A program made the position numbers and the translations under genes. From Vicia villosa (taxonomy: Eukaryota > Streptophyta > Magnoliopsida > Fabales > Fabaceae), in NCBI RefSeq assembly GCF_029867415.1, contig NC_081185.1, positions 75,365,553 through 75,429,552 on the forward strand: a stretch of DNA of 64,000 bases. The letters are read 5' to 3'. Shown here piece by piece: positions 20,458 to 32,797 of the stretch (the first letter of the stretch is position 1; each line of letters opens with the position of its first letter). Under the pieces are notes generated by a model, which worked only from the letters and a program-made list of their open reading frames with translations, was not told where the DNA came from and made no database searches.

Positions 20458-21918
20458 CCTTGCTTGAAGCTCAAGGTTGAAGCTTGGAATTAAATCTCTG
20501 TTTACAGTAAAGAGACATGGAATCATCTTTACAGAGAGGTATTAGTACTATTCTACCACAAACATTGTAAAGGAGTGACAGAATAACTGAATTCATTTCT
20601 TTCAAGAGGGGGACCTTACTTGTGTATGTGCAAGTATACCAGTCAAATGCCTCTTAAATGAAAGAAAGATGCTCATCCAAATTAGGGAAAGTTACCACAT
20701 GTCTGGGTTTTACTGCCAGCTCATGCCTTTCAAAATCCTAAATGGGAGACTTGATTAAAATGTAATGTTTGTTTGTTTGAATGTGGTAGAGTAGTAAAAA
20801 TATCTCTCTATAGAGATAAGCTATGTCTATCTACTGTATAAAAGATTTGACTTTAGCTGGCTTGTATGAGGCCCAAGCTTGAGGCTTTTTGATTGATTTA
20901 TTAATTATTATTGACTCTGGGAGATGACTCCATTGAGGATTAATTACAGGGTATTTTTGTGTTCTGTACAAAGCCCAGAATTGAGGCTGACTCTATTTGG
21001 AGAGTGTTTATTTTGATGGATTTTTATTTGGTGTTCTGCACAAAGCCCAGAATTGAGGCTGACTCTAGCTAGGAAAAAAACATTATTTTCTGCCTTGTAA
21101 AAAGCCCAAGGTTGTGGCTGACTCTAAAATAAACTGAGTATGGATGACTCTATGGGGAAAAGATCCTAGGTGTTAGGAATCTTTGACACATATGGTTTAA
21201 TCTGCCTTGTACAAAGCCCAAGGTTGTGGCTACTGAATGATGAAGAACTCACTGGGGAGACTCTATTATCTGCCTTGTACAATGCCCAAGGTTGAGGCTG
21301 ACTCTTGACAGGGGAGTTTTATTGTTTGGTGCCTTGTATGAAGCCCAAGGTTGAGGCTAACTGTTTTTTGTTGATTTTGACTCTACTGGAGAGTTTATTT
21401 ATTAAAAGACTGTTTTTTTTCCTTTGGAAGCTAACCCTTTCCAGGGATTTTGACTCAGCTGGTGAATTTGTCTGTTAAAAGACTGATTTTATCATGTTTT
21501 TTGGAGGCTGACCCTTTCCAGGGGTTTTGACTCTTTTGGGGAAATTATCTCCTAAGAGAAATGAATCTTTGTTTTTTTTGAAGAAATGATTTTGGAGGCT
21601 AACCCTTTCCAGGAGTTTTGATTAAAATGACTGAATGTGTGGAGGCTAACCCTTTCCAGGGGTTTTATTGAAAATGAAGGAATGATTTGGAGGCTAACCC
21701 TTTCCAGGGATTTTTATTGAAAATGAAGGAATGATTTGGAGGCTAACCCTTTCCAGGGATTTTTATTGAAAATGAAGGAATGATTTGGAGGCTAACCCTT
21801 TCCAGGGATTTTATTGAAAATGAAGGAATGATTTGGAGGCTAACCCTTTCCAGGGATTTTATTGAAAATGATTGGCAGAAAGATTATCTAGTGGAGACTT
21901 CTTGTTTAAAGCCCAAGA
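20458..21918. repeat. Conserved-loop hairpins, TACAAAGCC family
   Basis: About ten copies of a nine-base loop close to TACAAAGCC, each with paired five-base arms that vary. CCTTG/CAAGG occurs at 20458, 21093, 21206, 21273 and 21333; GCTTG/CAAGC at 20860; TTCTG/CAGAA at 20962 and 21034; TCTTG/CAAGA at 21900. Many are followed by GTTGAGGCTGACTC. Later relatives within the LTR have CTTG/CAAG. Confidence 0.75.
21590..21880. repeat. 49-bp tandem repeat in Ogre#1 5' LTR
   Basis: The unit GGAGGCTAACCCTTTCCAGG recurs at 21640, 21689, 21738, 21787 and 21835 (period 48-49 bp), with looser copies upstream at 21420-21610. Each unit has a CCCT TTCC AGGG hairpin, constant between units. Confidence 0.85.
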
Positions 21919-23805
21919 TGAAGGCTGACACTTACTGAGGATAAGCAAATAAGGATCCTAGACTCTGCTAAGGGAGATTGATGAAGATAAGGGTGACAGA
22001 GACTATCCATGTCTCTTATTCCAAAAATGTACTCAATGTGAAATTGAGACAAACTTAGCTTGTTTAAAGTCTGGTTTAAATTGGACGAAACTCACCAAGG
22101 TAGGCTAAAAGGTGACTAAAGACCTGTTCCTATGTTTATAAGAAACCTGATGGGTCCTTGTATATAAGCTCAAGAGGAAGCTGGAAATGCTTTTAAGAAG
22201 CCTGTGGGTCCTTGTACAAAGCCCAAGAGGAGGCTAATCGAGGGTCCTTGTTATAGCACAAGAGAAAGCTATGTAGTTTTGAACTTATTTTGGCTCTAAG
22301 CAAATGGGTAAGAGGTTTCACCGAGAATAATTCCTCTTTGGGTGGATGTGTCCTATTTTTTTGGATTCTAAGGTTTTTGCCAAGATGTTTCACCGGGAAT
22401 AATTCATCTTGGGGGTTTGAACTACAGATCTCTAATTAGGAAAGAGCCTTCACCGGGAAGACATTCTCAATCCTAGGTCATATTCCTATAATATATATAT
22501 AGTTTAACTGTCCTAGGGTTTATACTCAAACGTAGTTCTAAACTAATATATATGCACAATTTATATTTGACAGTAATTTAAATAAAGACGGTAAATTGAA
22601 AGCTTGTAAAGCCTAACCTGGATGGAGTGGAGGCCTTTGAAGAAGTATGTACAGAGCCTCAACAGTAATTGGTGGATAACAGTTGAATATATATATGATA
22701 AACAGTTAATGGTTTTTGAAAACAGAAGAAGTGAAGATGGACAAAGGTCACATAGGTATCTGAAGAGTTTCACGGGAATAATGCCCTTCAAATACCAGAA
22801 GAATGTTTTGAAAACAGAAAGAAGATTTTGAAAATACAGTTTTGAAAACAAGCTAAAAAGAGAAGGTGTTTGGGACTTACACTCTATTAGAGGCCCATTA
22901 CTTTACAGTACTGGCTATAAAAGCAAATTGAAAATGATTTGAAATGATATAAGGTTCTGTTGTTTGAAAACCTTAATCATCCGTTTAATCGGAGACTGAT
23001 AACAGCTTTGAAAATTGACAAAAGTCAACTTAATTAAGGTAAAGATAAAGATCTATGCCTAATTAAGACCTAAACAATTAGGGTTTTATCATAAAATTAT
23101 TCACAAAGGTAACAAGATAAAAATATATATTTTAATGTTTTTTAAGAAAACATTTAAAACATACTATTTTAACCCTAATTAAAATACATGAAATAAATAA
23201 TATTTTTTATGATTTTTTTGATTATTCATAAAATAAGTATATTAAATAACAAGTGTATGAAAAATGGAGTGAAAATGATTTAATTTGATAGGTGAATTAT
23301 TGGTGTGAAGTTGTGAGAAAAAATGAAGGAAATTAGTGGTAAAAAAATGATTTTGTCTCCTCCCAGGTTTGAACACACGCCCTTTAGGTCACACACCCAA
23401 AACCAACACCACTGGGCCAGCGCACGTATGGTGATAGTAAACTGACTCCTTTGCAACTCATATGTTATTCAAGTGTATAGAAGCAAAAAAGAAAATAAAA
23501 TCAAAAGGTCTGGGGCGAGGGGGATTCGAACCCCAGACCTTGGGCACGCGCAACACACAAACACTCCTTACCACTGGGCTATAACGATTTAGTCATTAAT
23601 GAAACAGGTATCAATCAAAATAAAATAAACTTAACCCTGAATTTGAAATTTGCGCGCCACCACCATTGTCATCTTCAACCTCTAGCTTTGAATTTTTGAA
23701 AATCTGAACTCTCTCAACTCTCAACCATTTGCAACGATGTAAACATGAAACTTGTTCTAAATTCACTCACGATTCTGAATATGTAACTAACATAAATTTA
23801 TATTA

Positions 23806-24338
23806 GGGTTAAATACGTTTTTAATCCCTATAAATATGCGACCCTGCATTTTTAGTCCCTATAAAATTTTTCTTCAATAAATGGTCCTTATAAAATTATT
23901 ATGCACCTAGTTTCAGTCCCTACTGTCAAACCAATGTGTATTTTAGAATGATTATTTTGCAGACGTATTCATAATGTTTTAAAAAGTTCCTGGATATAAA
24001 ATAAACTCAAAATTTAATTTCTAAGTTGAGATTTTCATTACTTTTATCATTATTTTTTGAAATTTGAAAAATTCATATTTAATTCTTCTCGTTTTAAAAA
24101 ATTCTAAAACTTGGTAAATAAATATTTTCCAGTATTCTAAACATATATATAAAAAAAAAAATTATTCAAAAATTTAAAAATTAAAGGGTAATTAAACAGT
24201 TTTTGAAATTTTAGAAAATAACAGGGACCGAAATTGCATGCATACAAATTTTAGAAGGACGATTCATTGAAGAAAAATTTTATAGGGACTAAAATTGCAG
24301 GGTCGCATATTTATAGGGACTAAATACATATTTAACCC
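23806..24338. mobile_element. Mutator-type MITE (533 bp) with 9-bp duplication
   Basis: Present in the 5' LTR of Ogre#1 but absent from the matching 3' LTR, which gives the exact empty site. It is flanked by TTTATATTA (23797-23805 and 24339-24347), which occurs once in the empty site near 4252-4260. Termini are GGGTTAAATA and its complement; imperfect inverted repeats extend about 80-115 bp. The nine-base duplication points to the Mutator superfamily. No coding capacity. It inserted after Ogre#1. Confidence 0.9.
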
Positions 24339-26621
24339 TTTATATTAACTACATCTAACTAATTTACTAAAAAACGTGAAGAACCCTAAAATTTGAAAAT
24401 CAAATTAAATGACTATACTGAAAGATAAATGAATGATGATAGAGGGTTTTCAATCCTCTGATGATGCTGAACAAGATAGAATCAAGCTATATCATAAAGA
24501 GTGCTTAAATTAAAGAGGTGGAGTTCAGAAACTTACCTCTGAAAATGGAGGTCGTGAGGATGATAGAGAGCAACTGGGCTTGTATGAATGATCCCAAAAG
24601 CTTCCTTGGGACTCAGTGATGCTAACTGAATGTTTATTGTAACCTCAATCCTCCTGAATTGTTCTATGGACCTCCCTCGATTTGAGCTTCAAGTGAACAT
24701 GGAGAGTGATGATTCTTAAGTTACAGATGAGCTGCAGCCATCTGAACAGCTTCACTACCTCCTATGGAACGTGCCTGGATGCTTGGCTTTGTTGGAAACC
24801 TTCTGAATTGCTCTATGGAACTCCAACTGCAACAGCTCCAAAGTGAGAGCAACAATGGCGTTCCTCCACTTACAGAAGTGATCCAGGTGCTTGGATCACC
24901 TCAAATGATCTCCCTTGAGATGTTAGAATGCTTACTTTCCAAAGATAAGCTCTGGTTTGAAGAAAACGATTCTTCTTGCCAAAGAACTTTGAAAAACAAT
25001 AAGCATGAGAAGAGAAAGAGAAAGCAAGGAATATGGTTGCTTTGGTGTGTTTTCTGAATGAGAAAGAGGCCTCTATTTATAGGCAATTGATGCTGAACAA
25101 TTGGAGATAGTAAGCTTGCTTAATGAAGTCATTTTGGTTTCTTAGCCAAGAAGAAAATTTGTAAATATCTCTTATGCAATGATGAGAATTTTGATTCCAT
25201 TTGATCAATCCCCTAGCCCTCGATTTTGCTTGATCTTAGGGGACAATTCTGAGACAGAAATGAGCTCTAATTGGTTGGTGAGAAGATTCCTTGGGTGATT
25301 CATCAATTTGCCATAAATTCACAAATGTAATCATTACATAATCACATGTTCTTGTTTTTTAGAATCTTCTTCAATTCTCATGTCATGGTAAAAATGAATG
25401 CATGGCATGTTTTCAGATGTGGTATGGATCGTGTAGCATCCATAAGAGAGGTCATTTGCACAAAATTGCAAAGTTTCAAATTGTACATGACCTATAATTT
25501 CACTTCACGAGGCCAACTTTGAACAAGCATAACTCTTAGCTCAAAATGAATTTGGAGAAGGTTGAACACAATTTGGAAAGCCCTAAACATCTACTTCAAA
25601 TCATTAGTTTGGAGTTTCTTCAGAATCTTTTGGCAAATTTGTTAAAAATGAGGCCAAAGTTGGAAGAAAACTAGGTTAAAACACTTAGAAAATTTTCTAA
25701 GTGTTTGTGACCTAAAACTTCAAAATTTCCAAAACTCTTAAATGATTGATCTTTTTAAAAAAGTTGCATTGTAAGATGTTATTTTATTTTGCAAGATCTA
25801 CAACTTTCATGTTGGAAGTTTTTTGAGTTGTGTAGGTGAAATTTTGAGTTCTCATCATGCCTTCAAAAACCCTAATTCCCGACTTTTTGCTCTTTGAAGA
25901 TTCTTTTTGAATTTCTTTGGTCAAATGACTTTAATATCCATATATTGATGATATTGATCCTTGAAAGTCATGGTTTGACCAAAAATCTCAAAAGTCAAAG
26001 GTGAACTCATACAGTTGACTTTTTCCTAATAAAGTGAGAATTTGGACTTTTGTGTAGAATCAAGATCTTCTCCTCAAATGAGTGATGTAAATGGATTATA
26101 TTGAGGTAGTAGAGGTTCTTGAATCATGTCTTGAGTCTTGAATCCATGCCCTGATTAAAAGTCAACTATCTTGGTGAATTAGGTCAAAAACCCTAATTGT
26201 CGACCATATGAAAATAATGACTGTAGACTTTGAATTGAGGTGTAATGTCCAGTGGATCTTGTCATATAAGTTATTTGAAGATGATTGATGTCTTTGAGTG
26301 ATCCCCTGGGGCTTTTTAGGGTTTCCCAAAGGTGATCCCTGATTTTAGTCCTTGATAGGCTAAAAAACCCTAGTCTGGTGACCTGAGTAAACCTGTACTC
26401 AGATGACTGGGTGTCTAATCAATCATAGGTGAAATAATGAAGCTCTTGAGTCTTATGATTGTATTAGAGACTAATCCTTCTATTGATTGATCCTTTGCCT
26501 AAGTTTTCTTTTCTTTGAACACCCTTGTTTGAATGCCAGACTGCTCTGGGTACTTGCTTTGACTTGATGAAAATCCTGAAGATATGTCATCTCAGGGGGG
26601 GTCAAAAATTAGGGTATGACA

Positions 26622-29600
26622 CACGGCATGTGAGTGAATCACTTTCGGTACTTGTTTGTTTTGTTGTAGGTGTTGGATTGAAATAAGTGGGGGAGAAGCT
26701 TCGCTTCTCGGTTATGTTTCGGTTGTAAGACGATTGATTCAGTAGGCTGTTGTTGGCAACCGTGCAAGTGTTGTTGGAGTTGTTGTTCTCCGAATCGGAG
26801 GCGACTTGTCTGGTAGTTAAGTTGGAACATCTGGAAGGAAAAATGATTAGAGGTAATTGATGATTATTTGTAGGAGAGGGAAATTAAGAAGTTGTAATGT
26901 ATCAGCTCTGCTGATGGGCTGCGAAGTTGTCAGTTAGGTAGTCGTGCGTCTCGGAAGAGGTTCAGCTGCAAGTTTGCAGAGAGGGTTGTTGTCGTAATGT
27001 TTTAGAAATCTCACTTTGGCAATGGGATGTGTTGCTCAAGTTATAAGAATGTTTGGAAGTGAAGAGATATGATAAGGGGCTGTTTGGAATGTGACCGAGT
27101 TGAAGAGAATGAGTTTTGGAGTGAAATTTTCGTAAGCAAAACGCAGGAAATTGCTGAATAGCTGCAGAACTTCGAAAATTCATAACTGGAGTTCTGGACA
27201 TCCGATTTGAGTTCCGTTTGAAGCGTCGGAAAGCTAAAGAGATGAACTTTGTTATAAAAATGGTTGCAGCAGCTGTAAGATATTTAATTGTGACAGGATG
27301 ATGTTGGAAAGAGGTGAAGTTGCAGTTACGCGTGCTCTTAGAACTAGACTTGTTTGTTGGTACGGCACGGGATGTCAGTGTCAGAGTTGAACGGATTGAA
27401 GGAATAATTAAAAGGTTTTTTGAGGAGCAATTTTAAGAATTAAGTATACCATTTGAGGAGTTTTGGAAATATCATTTAAGGTGTCGCTGCATGGCGTAAG
27501 TGTTGCAATTTCGGACAACGATTGGAAAATTCATATCTTGAGATCCGAGTGTCTGATTTAAGTGCCGTTTGGGGCATTGCAAAGCTGACTTAATAACCAT
27601 GACATATGTTGTCATTTGATATTTAAAACTTGTTAGAAATGTGTTCCCATTATAAAAACAGAGGCGTGGGAATTTTGGGTTGTTGGGAACCGGTTCTCAG
27701 ATAGAGACAACCCGGTTCCCCATAGTAAATATCAGAGACGAGTTATGGGAAGCAGCCAGGAATCGGTTCCTGTGTGGGAGGAACCGGGTTCTACTGTGTG
27801 TTTTTGGAAAAATTATTTCTACTTTAAAAACCCATAACTTTTGATCCTATGAGGAGATATTCTGAAGTCGGTTAAGGAAGCGTAAAACTTATTGAATAGG
27901 AATGCCTACTACCACGATTGTTTGAAACAAAATTGAGTAGAATATGTTGTTGAGGAATAAGTGAATGAGATGTTCGGTAATAAAGATGATTTGAGTGCCG
28001 ATGGATTTTATTGAGGAGTGAATTAGTAGAAAAGGTGGAACAAACTTTGGGAACAGTTGAAGTCGTAATTGTGATGCCAAAGTAACGACAGGTATAAAAG
28101 AAGAATTGTAGAGAATTTCTAACACCTATTGATGTGAGGAAGACTTTGTGGAAATTCTGAGTGGAATGACATTTGGACGTGAAAGATGTCATGGGATTTA
28201 GATTAAAACCTCGAGTTATGAATGTTGTCGCGGTCTTTTGCTAAGATGAGGATTTTAATTTGGAACGAGATGAATAGTAATGTACGAGTGTACTAGTGAT
28301 TATGAAGTTTGGAAGTACTTAACAAGTGTGTGATTCTAAGTGACTATGAAGCGGATTGTGTAAAATATTTGGACGTTGGTGTCTCACCGACAAGAGCCAA
28401 TGAGAGGGAAGTGTGCGAGTTGGAAAGACTCAAAGTGAATTATTAGACTATGGCGATGTTAATGAGTTTGGGTGCAAACTCGGAAAGGACACTATTATGT
28501 AGTAACGACGGTTTATGCTTAAATATGGTTGTCGGCTATCTATTGACAAATTGAGGACTTGATCACCCTTAATCTCTTGTTGATAGTAGACGGAATCATA
28601 TAGATAGGATGAGCTTGTTTGTTACCTTAATGGTTTAGGATATGATGGATACTAAGCCGTGAGAATAATCACTCACCATGTTGTGTGAATTTATGAAGAA
28701 GTGGATATGAAAGAGTGCAATATATTGGACGGTGACTTAAGACGGGTAATCAGAATCGCGCAACGAAAGTGTGATGTGGAGTAGTGTTATGAGTATTACT
28801 CGTGGGAAGTGAGGAATTAATATGTCAAGAGCCTACATAGAAGATATGTATTGATCTATATGTTGGATTTATGATCTAGTGGATGTAACGATGTCGTATC
28901 ATAGAATTATAACTTTCTTTGAATAATTGCCGAGATGATGAATATGTTATTGTGGTTGTGCAAGGTTGACGAGTATGTATTTGGCAAAACTAAGACGACA
29001 AGTTTATACTATATGATGTTATAATAATTTTGTTTCATTGTTAAGGTGGTATCGTGGATTCCAGATATAATGAGGAATTATACTCTATGAAGGACGAAGT
29101 TGATTTAATTCTTAAAGGAGAGTGGGATTCAGTTTGAGCTATTATGTAAGCAATGGTATATCGAGGCTGATAAGTGTGATTATAACAGCTCGTGTGCACT
29201 CATTTCCATGGTTGGAATGTTTAATAGATGAAGTAAATCAGGAATTTGTTTTTTTGAGTGCGAGTAAGTACTGACGAGTGGTGGATTAGTACCATGGATA
29301 GTAAAGAATGATTCTTGAACGAATGAGTAAAGAGGGCCAGAGTTGGGTATAACTCAGAAATCTAATTTGGTGATGATGATTGTAATAAGTAATCAGAATA
29401 GTGCAGCAAAAGCGGAATGTAACGTGTTGGATAATTGTTGGTGTGACTTGAGAGGAGTCAGATAGTTGAAATTCATTGGTATAGGGATATTATTATTGAG
29501 TTTCTTGAAGGAAGCAGTTGGTGAAAGGTGTAAGTATTATTTTATCGCTCAGATGGAAAAGTGTGTCTAAGGTTGGTACGTTCAGTAGATGGAATGCAGT

Positions 29601-29882
29601 ACTGCAGTGTTGATCAGGTGTGATCATACCCTGGATTGTGTAAGTATATTATTCAGTTATTGGGCGTATTGTATGAGTCGCACCTTGACGCTCCATTGTC
29701 GTTGACCTTTGGGAGATATAGCGAGTGGTACACCTTGGGATGGTCAAATGCGACGTAAGAGCTGAGATTGAATACATGAGGCATGCTTATGTTGGTTATG
29801 TCAGATGAATTTTTGAGGTTTGACTAAGAAAGTGTTGACTGAGAACGGGAGAGTCAGATGAAGGACTCTTATCCGGAACTTT
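26622..29882 (+). pseudogene. Remnant internal region, trace of integrase C-terminus
   Basis: No open frame survives. The only recognisable coding trace is GAGAGTCAGATGAAGGACTC and onward at about 29848-29885, which reads ESQMKDSYPELF, the usual C-terminus of chromovirus pol just before the PPT. The stretch 27150-27900 is not coding-like. It holds repeated modules (CCGATTTGAGTTCCGTTTGA-like at 27205 and 27555) and GAACCGGTTC palindromes related to the LTR. Either a non-autonomous derivative or a pol destroyed by many small changes. Confidence 0.55.
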
Positions 29883-29918
29883 TCACTTGGGGTATGTTTT
29901 CGAGGACGAAAACTCTTT

Positions 29919-29932
29919 TAGTGGGGGAGAGT
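29919..29932 (+). other. Polypurine tract of decayed chromovirus-like element
   Basis: TAGTGGGGGAGAGT directly before the LTR start TGTAACACCCC, after the usual TTTTCGAGGACGAAAACTC context. Confidence 0.85.
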
Positions 29933-31940
29933 TGTAACACCCCAAAAATTATTTCTAATTATTTAATTTAAATAGGAAAATTATTTAATTGGAATAATTG
30001 ATTTTATGAGGAACATTGAGAAATATTGGAAAATAGTTATTGGGCCATGTGTGATGTTAGTAAGAAGGAGGTGTTAAGTTAGTAAAGCCCATTACTAATT
30101 TAATGTTATTTTTATAAAACAATAAGGAATTGGAAGAAAGGAAAAAGGAACGTGAAAAGCAGAACAGAAGAGAGGAGAGAATTGGGAAGCTGTACGTGAA
30201 GAGGAACAAGAGGAAGAAGACCAATCGAGAAATCTTTGGCTAAGGTAAGGGGTGATTACTCTAATTATATGGTATTATAATTTTGATGATGATAGGATTG
30301 CATTAAGGAATTAGAATCTCTAATTGGGATGTTAGGTTTTGTGAAATACCAACACTGACATGTATGATTTGATGAATTGACTGCAATTGATGATGTAGTA
30401 TTGTTACATGGTGTTGTGGTATGTTGTCTGTGCATTAGAATCATGTATTTGGAGTATTTTGATGTTATTGACGATCAATTTCGTAATGGTATGTGTTGGT
30501 ATGTGTTTGGGATGCATAAAAGCCTTAAAAATCATGTTTTTTAGCTTCAGGGTTCGTGGGAACCGGTTCCCATGTGGGAGGAACCGGGTTCCACTGTGTT
30601 AGAACGTTAAAAATAGCTTTTTGGGTCCAGGAACCGGTTCCCATGTGGGACGAACCGGGTTCCAGTACAAATTTCCAGCAGCACGTTTTGAAAACTATTC
30701 TAACTTCAAACAGCTCTAATTTTCAAACCGTAAGTCCGTTTTAGACGCCGTTTTGGACGTTGTTTCTTAAATTAAAAACTCTATAATATAAAGTAAAGAA
30801 AACAACAATAACTTGATTTTATTTTGGAAATCTTGATTTATTTCGTTTATGGCGTGTTTTGTACATTGTGTGCATGATTTGGTTAATGTGACAATGTGGC
30901 GATGTTATAATGATATAACTGTGATTTGACGTTATATGTGGTGTGAATTATATATGATATAATTGTAGATGGTGCTGAAATCGAATATTTTATTCGGTGT
31001 TGCTTTTGGTGAGTTATTGATAATGACATTGTTCATTTTGATCATGTGGTGATTGTTGTGATCGTATAATGATGATTGATTTGTTTTGAATGATGCATGA
31101 TACATATACATGCTTATTGGTGATGAATTGGTGATGATAATGAGACGATGTGATACATCGGATTGGTGATGTTGTAAGCATGTTGTATGTTGCATTCATT
31201 CGCATACATTTTTGGTGATGGATCCCGGTGATGAAATGGATCAAAATGGTGGGCATAATTCCCATTATGTGGAATTTGTGCTGGTTAAACTGTATCTCGG
31301 TGATGAAAAAGATCAGTTGGATGGGTGTATCCCATGTATGGTACCACATGCATAAGAGTCTGCATGGTCTTTGTATAAATTGTGACATGTCAGGATGAAT
31401 TCCGGTGTTATGATTGTGTTGTGTTATTGGTGCATACTTTCGACTTGTGTTTGTGATTGGTATGAATTGATAAATCTGAATATGCTAAGTAGGGTGGATA
31501 ATTGCTTATGAATTCTATATCGGACGATTTATAATGCTATTTAATTATGATGTAGTCTCACCCTTACTTTGATGATTTCAGATTGAAGTAGCGGCCTAAG
31601 CGATCGGTGAGGATGACTCGTAGAATTTATCCGGTTATGTTGGGTCGTGTCGGTCATGCTCTGGTCTTGTAACACTGGGGGACGATAGTCTTAGAGTTAC
31701 CAGTGATACACTATTTTTCCATCATCAGATTATGTATTGTTGATTTATTTGGATATGTTTCCTAACATGGTTAAAATGAGTTTCCGTTGTGCTGAACATG
31801 TATTTTGATATTTTTGGATTATTCTTAATAAAGCATGACAAACGACTTGGTATTCTATTTCTTTTATTAATTGTAGCATCCTTGCTATTTTATTACTCTG
31901 ATTATATTATATTTCCGCGAGGGTTTTGAAGGGTGTTACA
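29933..31940 (+). repeat. 3' LTR of chromovirus-like element (2008 bp)
   Basis: TGTAACACCC to GGTGTTACA. Same family as 568-2368 (opposite strand). A possible TATA box TATAAAA lies at 30113-30119. It contains two GAACCGGTTC palindromic modules. Confidence 0.9.
30558..30665. repeat. Two GAACCGGTTC palindromic modules in LTR
   Basis: The first contains the 14-base palindrome GGGAACCGGTTCCC at 30558-30571, loop CATGTGGGA, then GGAACCGGGTTCC. A second copy lies at about 30630-30665 with the same loop. Two divergent copies occur in the internal region at about 27685-27790. They replace the GC-rich CGCGGCGC modules of the related LTR at 1551-1750. Confidence 0.75.
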
Positions 31941-32797
31941 TTGAGCGTATTCCTTGAAAGACTCTTTCTCTTTCTGGGACATGCTTTGTAGTTGTCGGCG
32001 ATCAGGTGCCATGTCCAAATTATACTTATATTGCTTCATGAAAGCATCAATTAGGTCTTGAAAACAATGAATACGACTCCTCTCGAGTCCCATATACCAT
32101 TTTAGCGAAACTCCGCTCAAACTATCTTGAAAACAATGGATGAGCAGTTTGTCATTTTGAGTGTAAGCAGCCATTTTGCGATAGTACATGATCAAATGGC
32201 TTTTTGGACAGGTGTTTCCTTTGTATTTCTCAAATTCAGGAGTCTTGAATTTTGCAGGCATGACGACATCAGAAACCAAACACATATTCTTAGCAGCAAC
32301 CCCAAAGTAATTATTGCCTTCCATGGCTCTCAATCGCTTTTCCAAAGTCTGATATTGTTCTTTGACATCTTCAATATCTCCAGCATCCCCTTGGCTTCCA
32401 TTCTGGGAATTGGCAGCTTGGTATTCAAATAAAGGATTCTCATAAGCATGTTGAGCAACAGTATGCACAATGGGCTGAGATTTAGTCATGATAGGAGCAC
32501 GAATAACTGGGTTTGAAGTCTGACCCATCACAGGTCGTGATGATTGACCAATACCAGGAGTCTTCTCATAGGGAGGAGTAAAATCAGGTGGCAAACCAAA
32601 CTCAAGCCAGTTGAAGGTGGTTATTGAGTGGGTTGAGGGTCAACATCAGCACTTGGGACTTCAACAATGACAGTCTTCTGAGGCGGTTCCCCTCTAGCGA
32701 TCAAAACTTACAGCATTTCAGTGAGCTTAGTCATACTTGACTTCAAATCCTCTATTTCCATTCTGACCTCTACGTTATGTTGCTCTTGATACTCCAT
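31941..32797 (-). pseudogene. gag: Ogre#2 gag, broken and 3' truncated
   Basis: Starts at about 32797 (MEYQEQHNVEVRMEIEDL), meets TAA at 32708-32710, has a frameshift near 32625, then reads open to the insertion. The capsid region is clear: FEKYKGNTCPKSH, LIHCFQDSLSGVSLKWYMGL, DAFMKQYKYNLDMAPDRRQL and ESFKEYAQ, closely parallel to Ogre#1 gag. The frame is cut exactly after EYAQ by the chromovirus LTR; the C-terminal half lies left of the window. Confidence 0.85.

Larger units (their letters stand above)
2369..26621 (-). mobile_element. Ogre#1, giant Ty3/gypsy (Tat/Ogre) retrotransposon
   Basis: Minus-strand order: 5' LTR (26621-19917), PBS (19909-19892), leader, ORF1, spacer, gag-pro, intron, RT/RNase H/archaeal-type RNase H/integrase, long 3' UTR with tandem repeats, PPT, 3' LTR from 6531, interrupted at 2368 by a later insertion. 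The set is diagnostic for Ogre. By eye, the shared 4.1 kb of the two LTRs differ at roughly 30-40 positions (under 1%), so insertion is recent. It sits inside the decayed element at 26622-31940. With the missing 2 kb of 3' LTR it would be about 26 kb without the nested DNA. Coding regions keep frame but have five nonsense codons. Confidence 0.95.
19917..26621 (-). repeat. 5' LTR of Ogre#1 (6.7 kb with MITE)
   Basis: Starts TGTCATACCC at 26621 on the minus strand and ends at the TGTGGTGTC boundary (plus-strand reading) beside the PBS. About 6.16 kb without the 533-bp MITE and its 9-bp duplication. 21924-26621 matches the 3' LTR; 19917-21923 is present only here because the other copy is interrupted. 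The TATA box is at 25074-25081. The sequence right of 26621 (CACGG) would be the target duplication, whose partner is outside the window. Confidence 0.93.
26622..31940 (+). mobile_element. Decayed chromovirus-like element, 3' part
   Basis: Plus-strand end of an element: a heavily mutated internal region, a PPT, and a 2-kb LTR ending TGTTACA at 31940. The left side is cut by Ogre#1 at 26621. The right side abuts, in mid-codon order, the Ogre#2 gag at 31941, so this element inserted into Ogre#2. Likely target duplication TTGAG (31941-31945); the partner is not in view. Confidence 0.8.

Noticed and set aside
26639..28192. Several 60-106-codon minus-strand frames
   Set aside because: The element in this region reads on the plus strand (PPT, LTR and integrase end); the frames are short and match no family I know.
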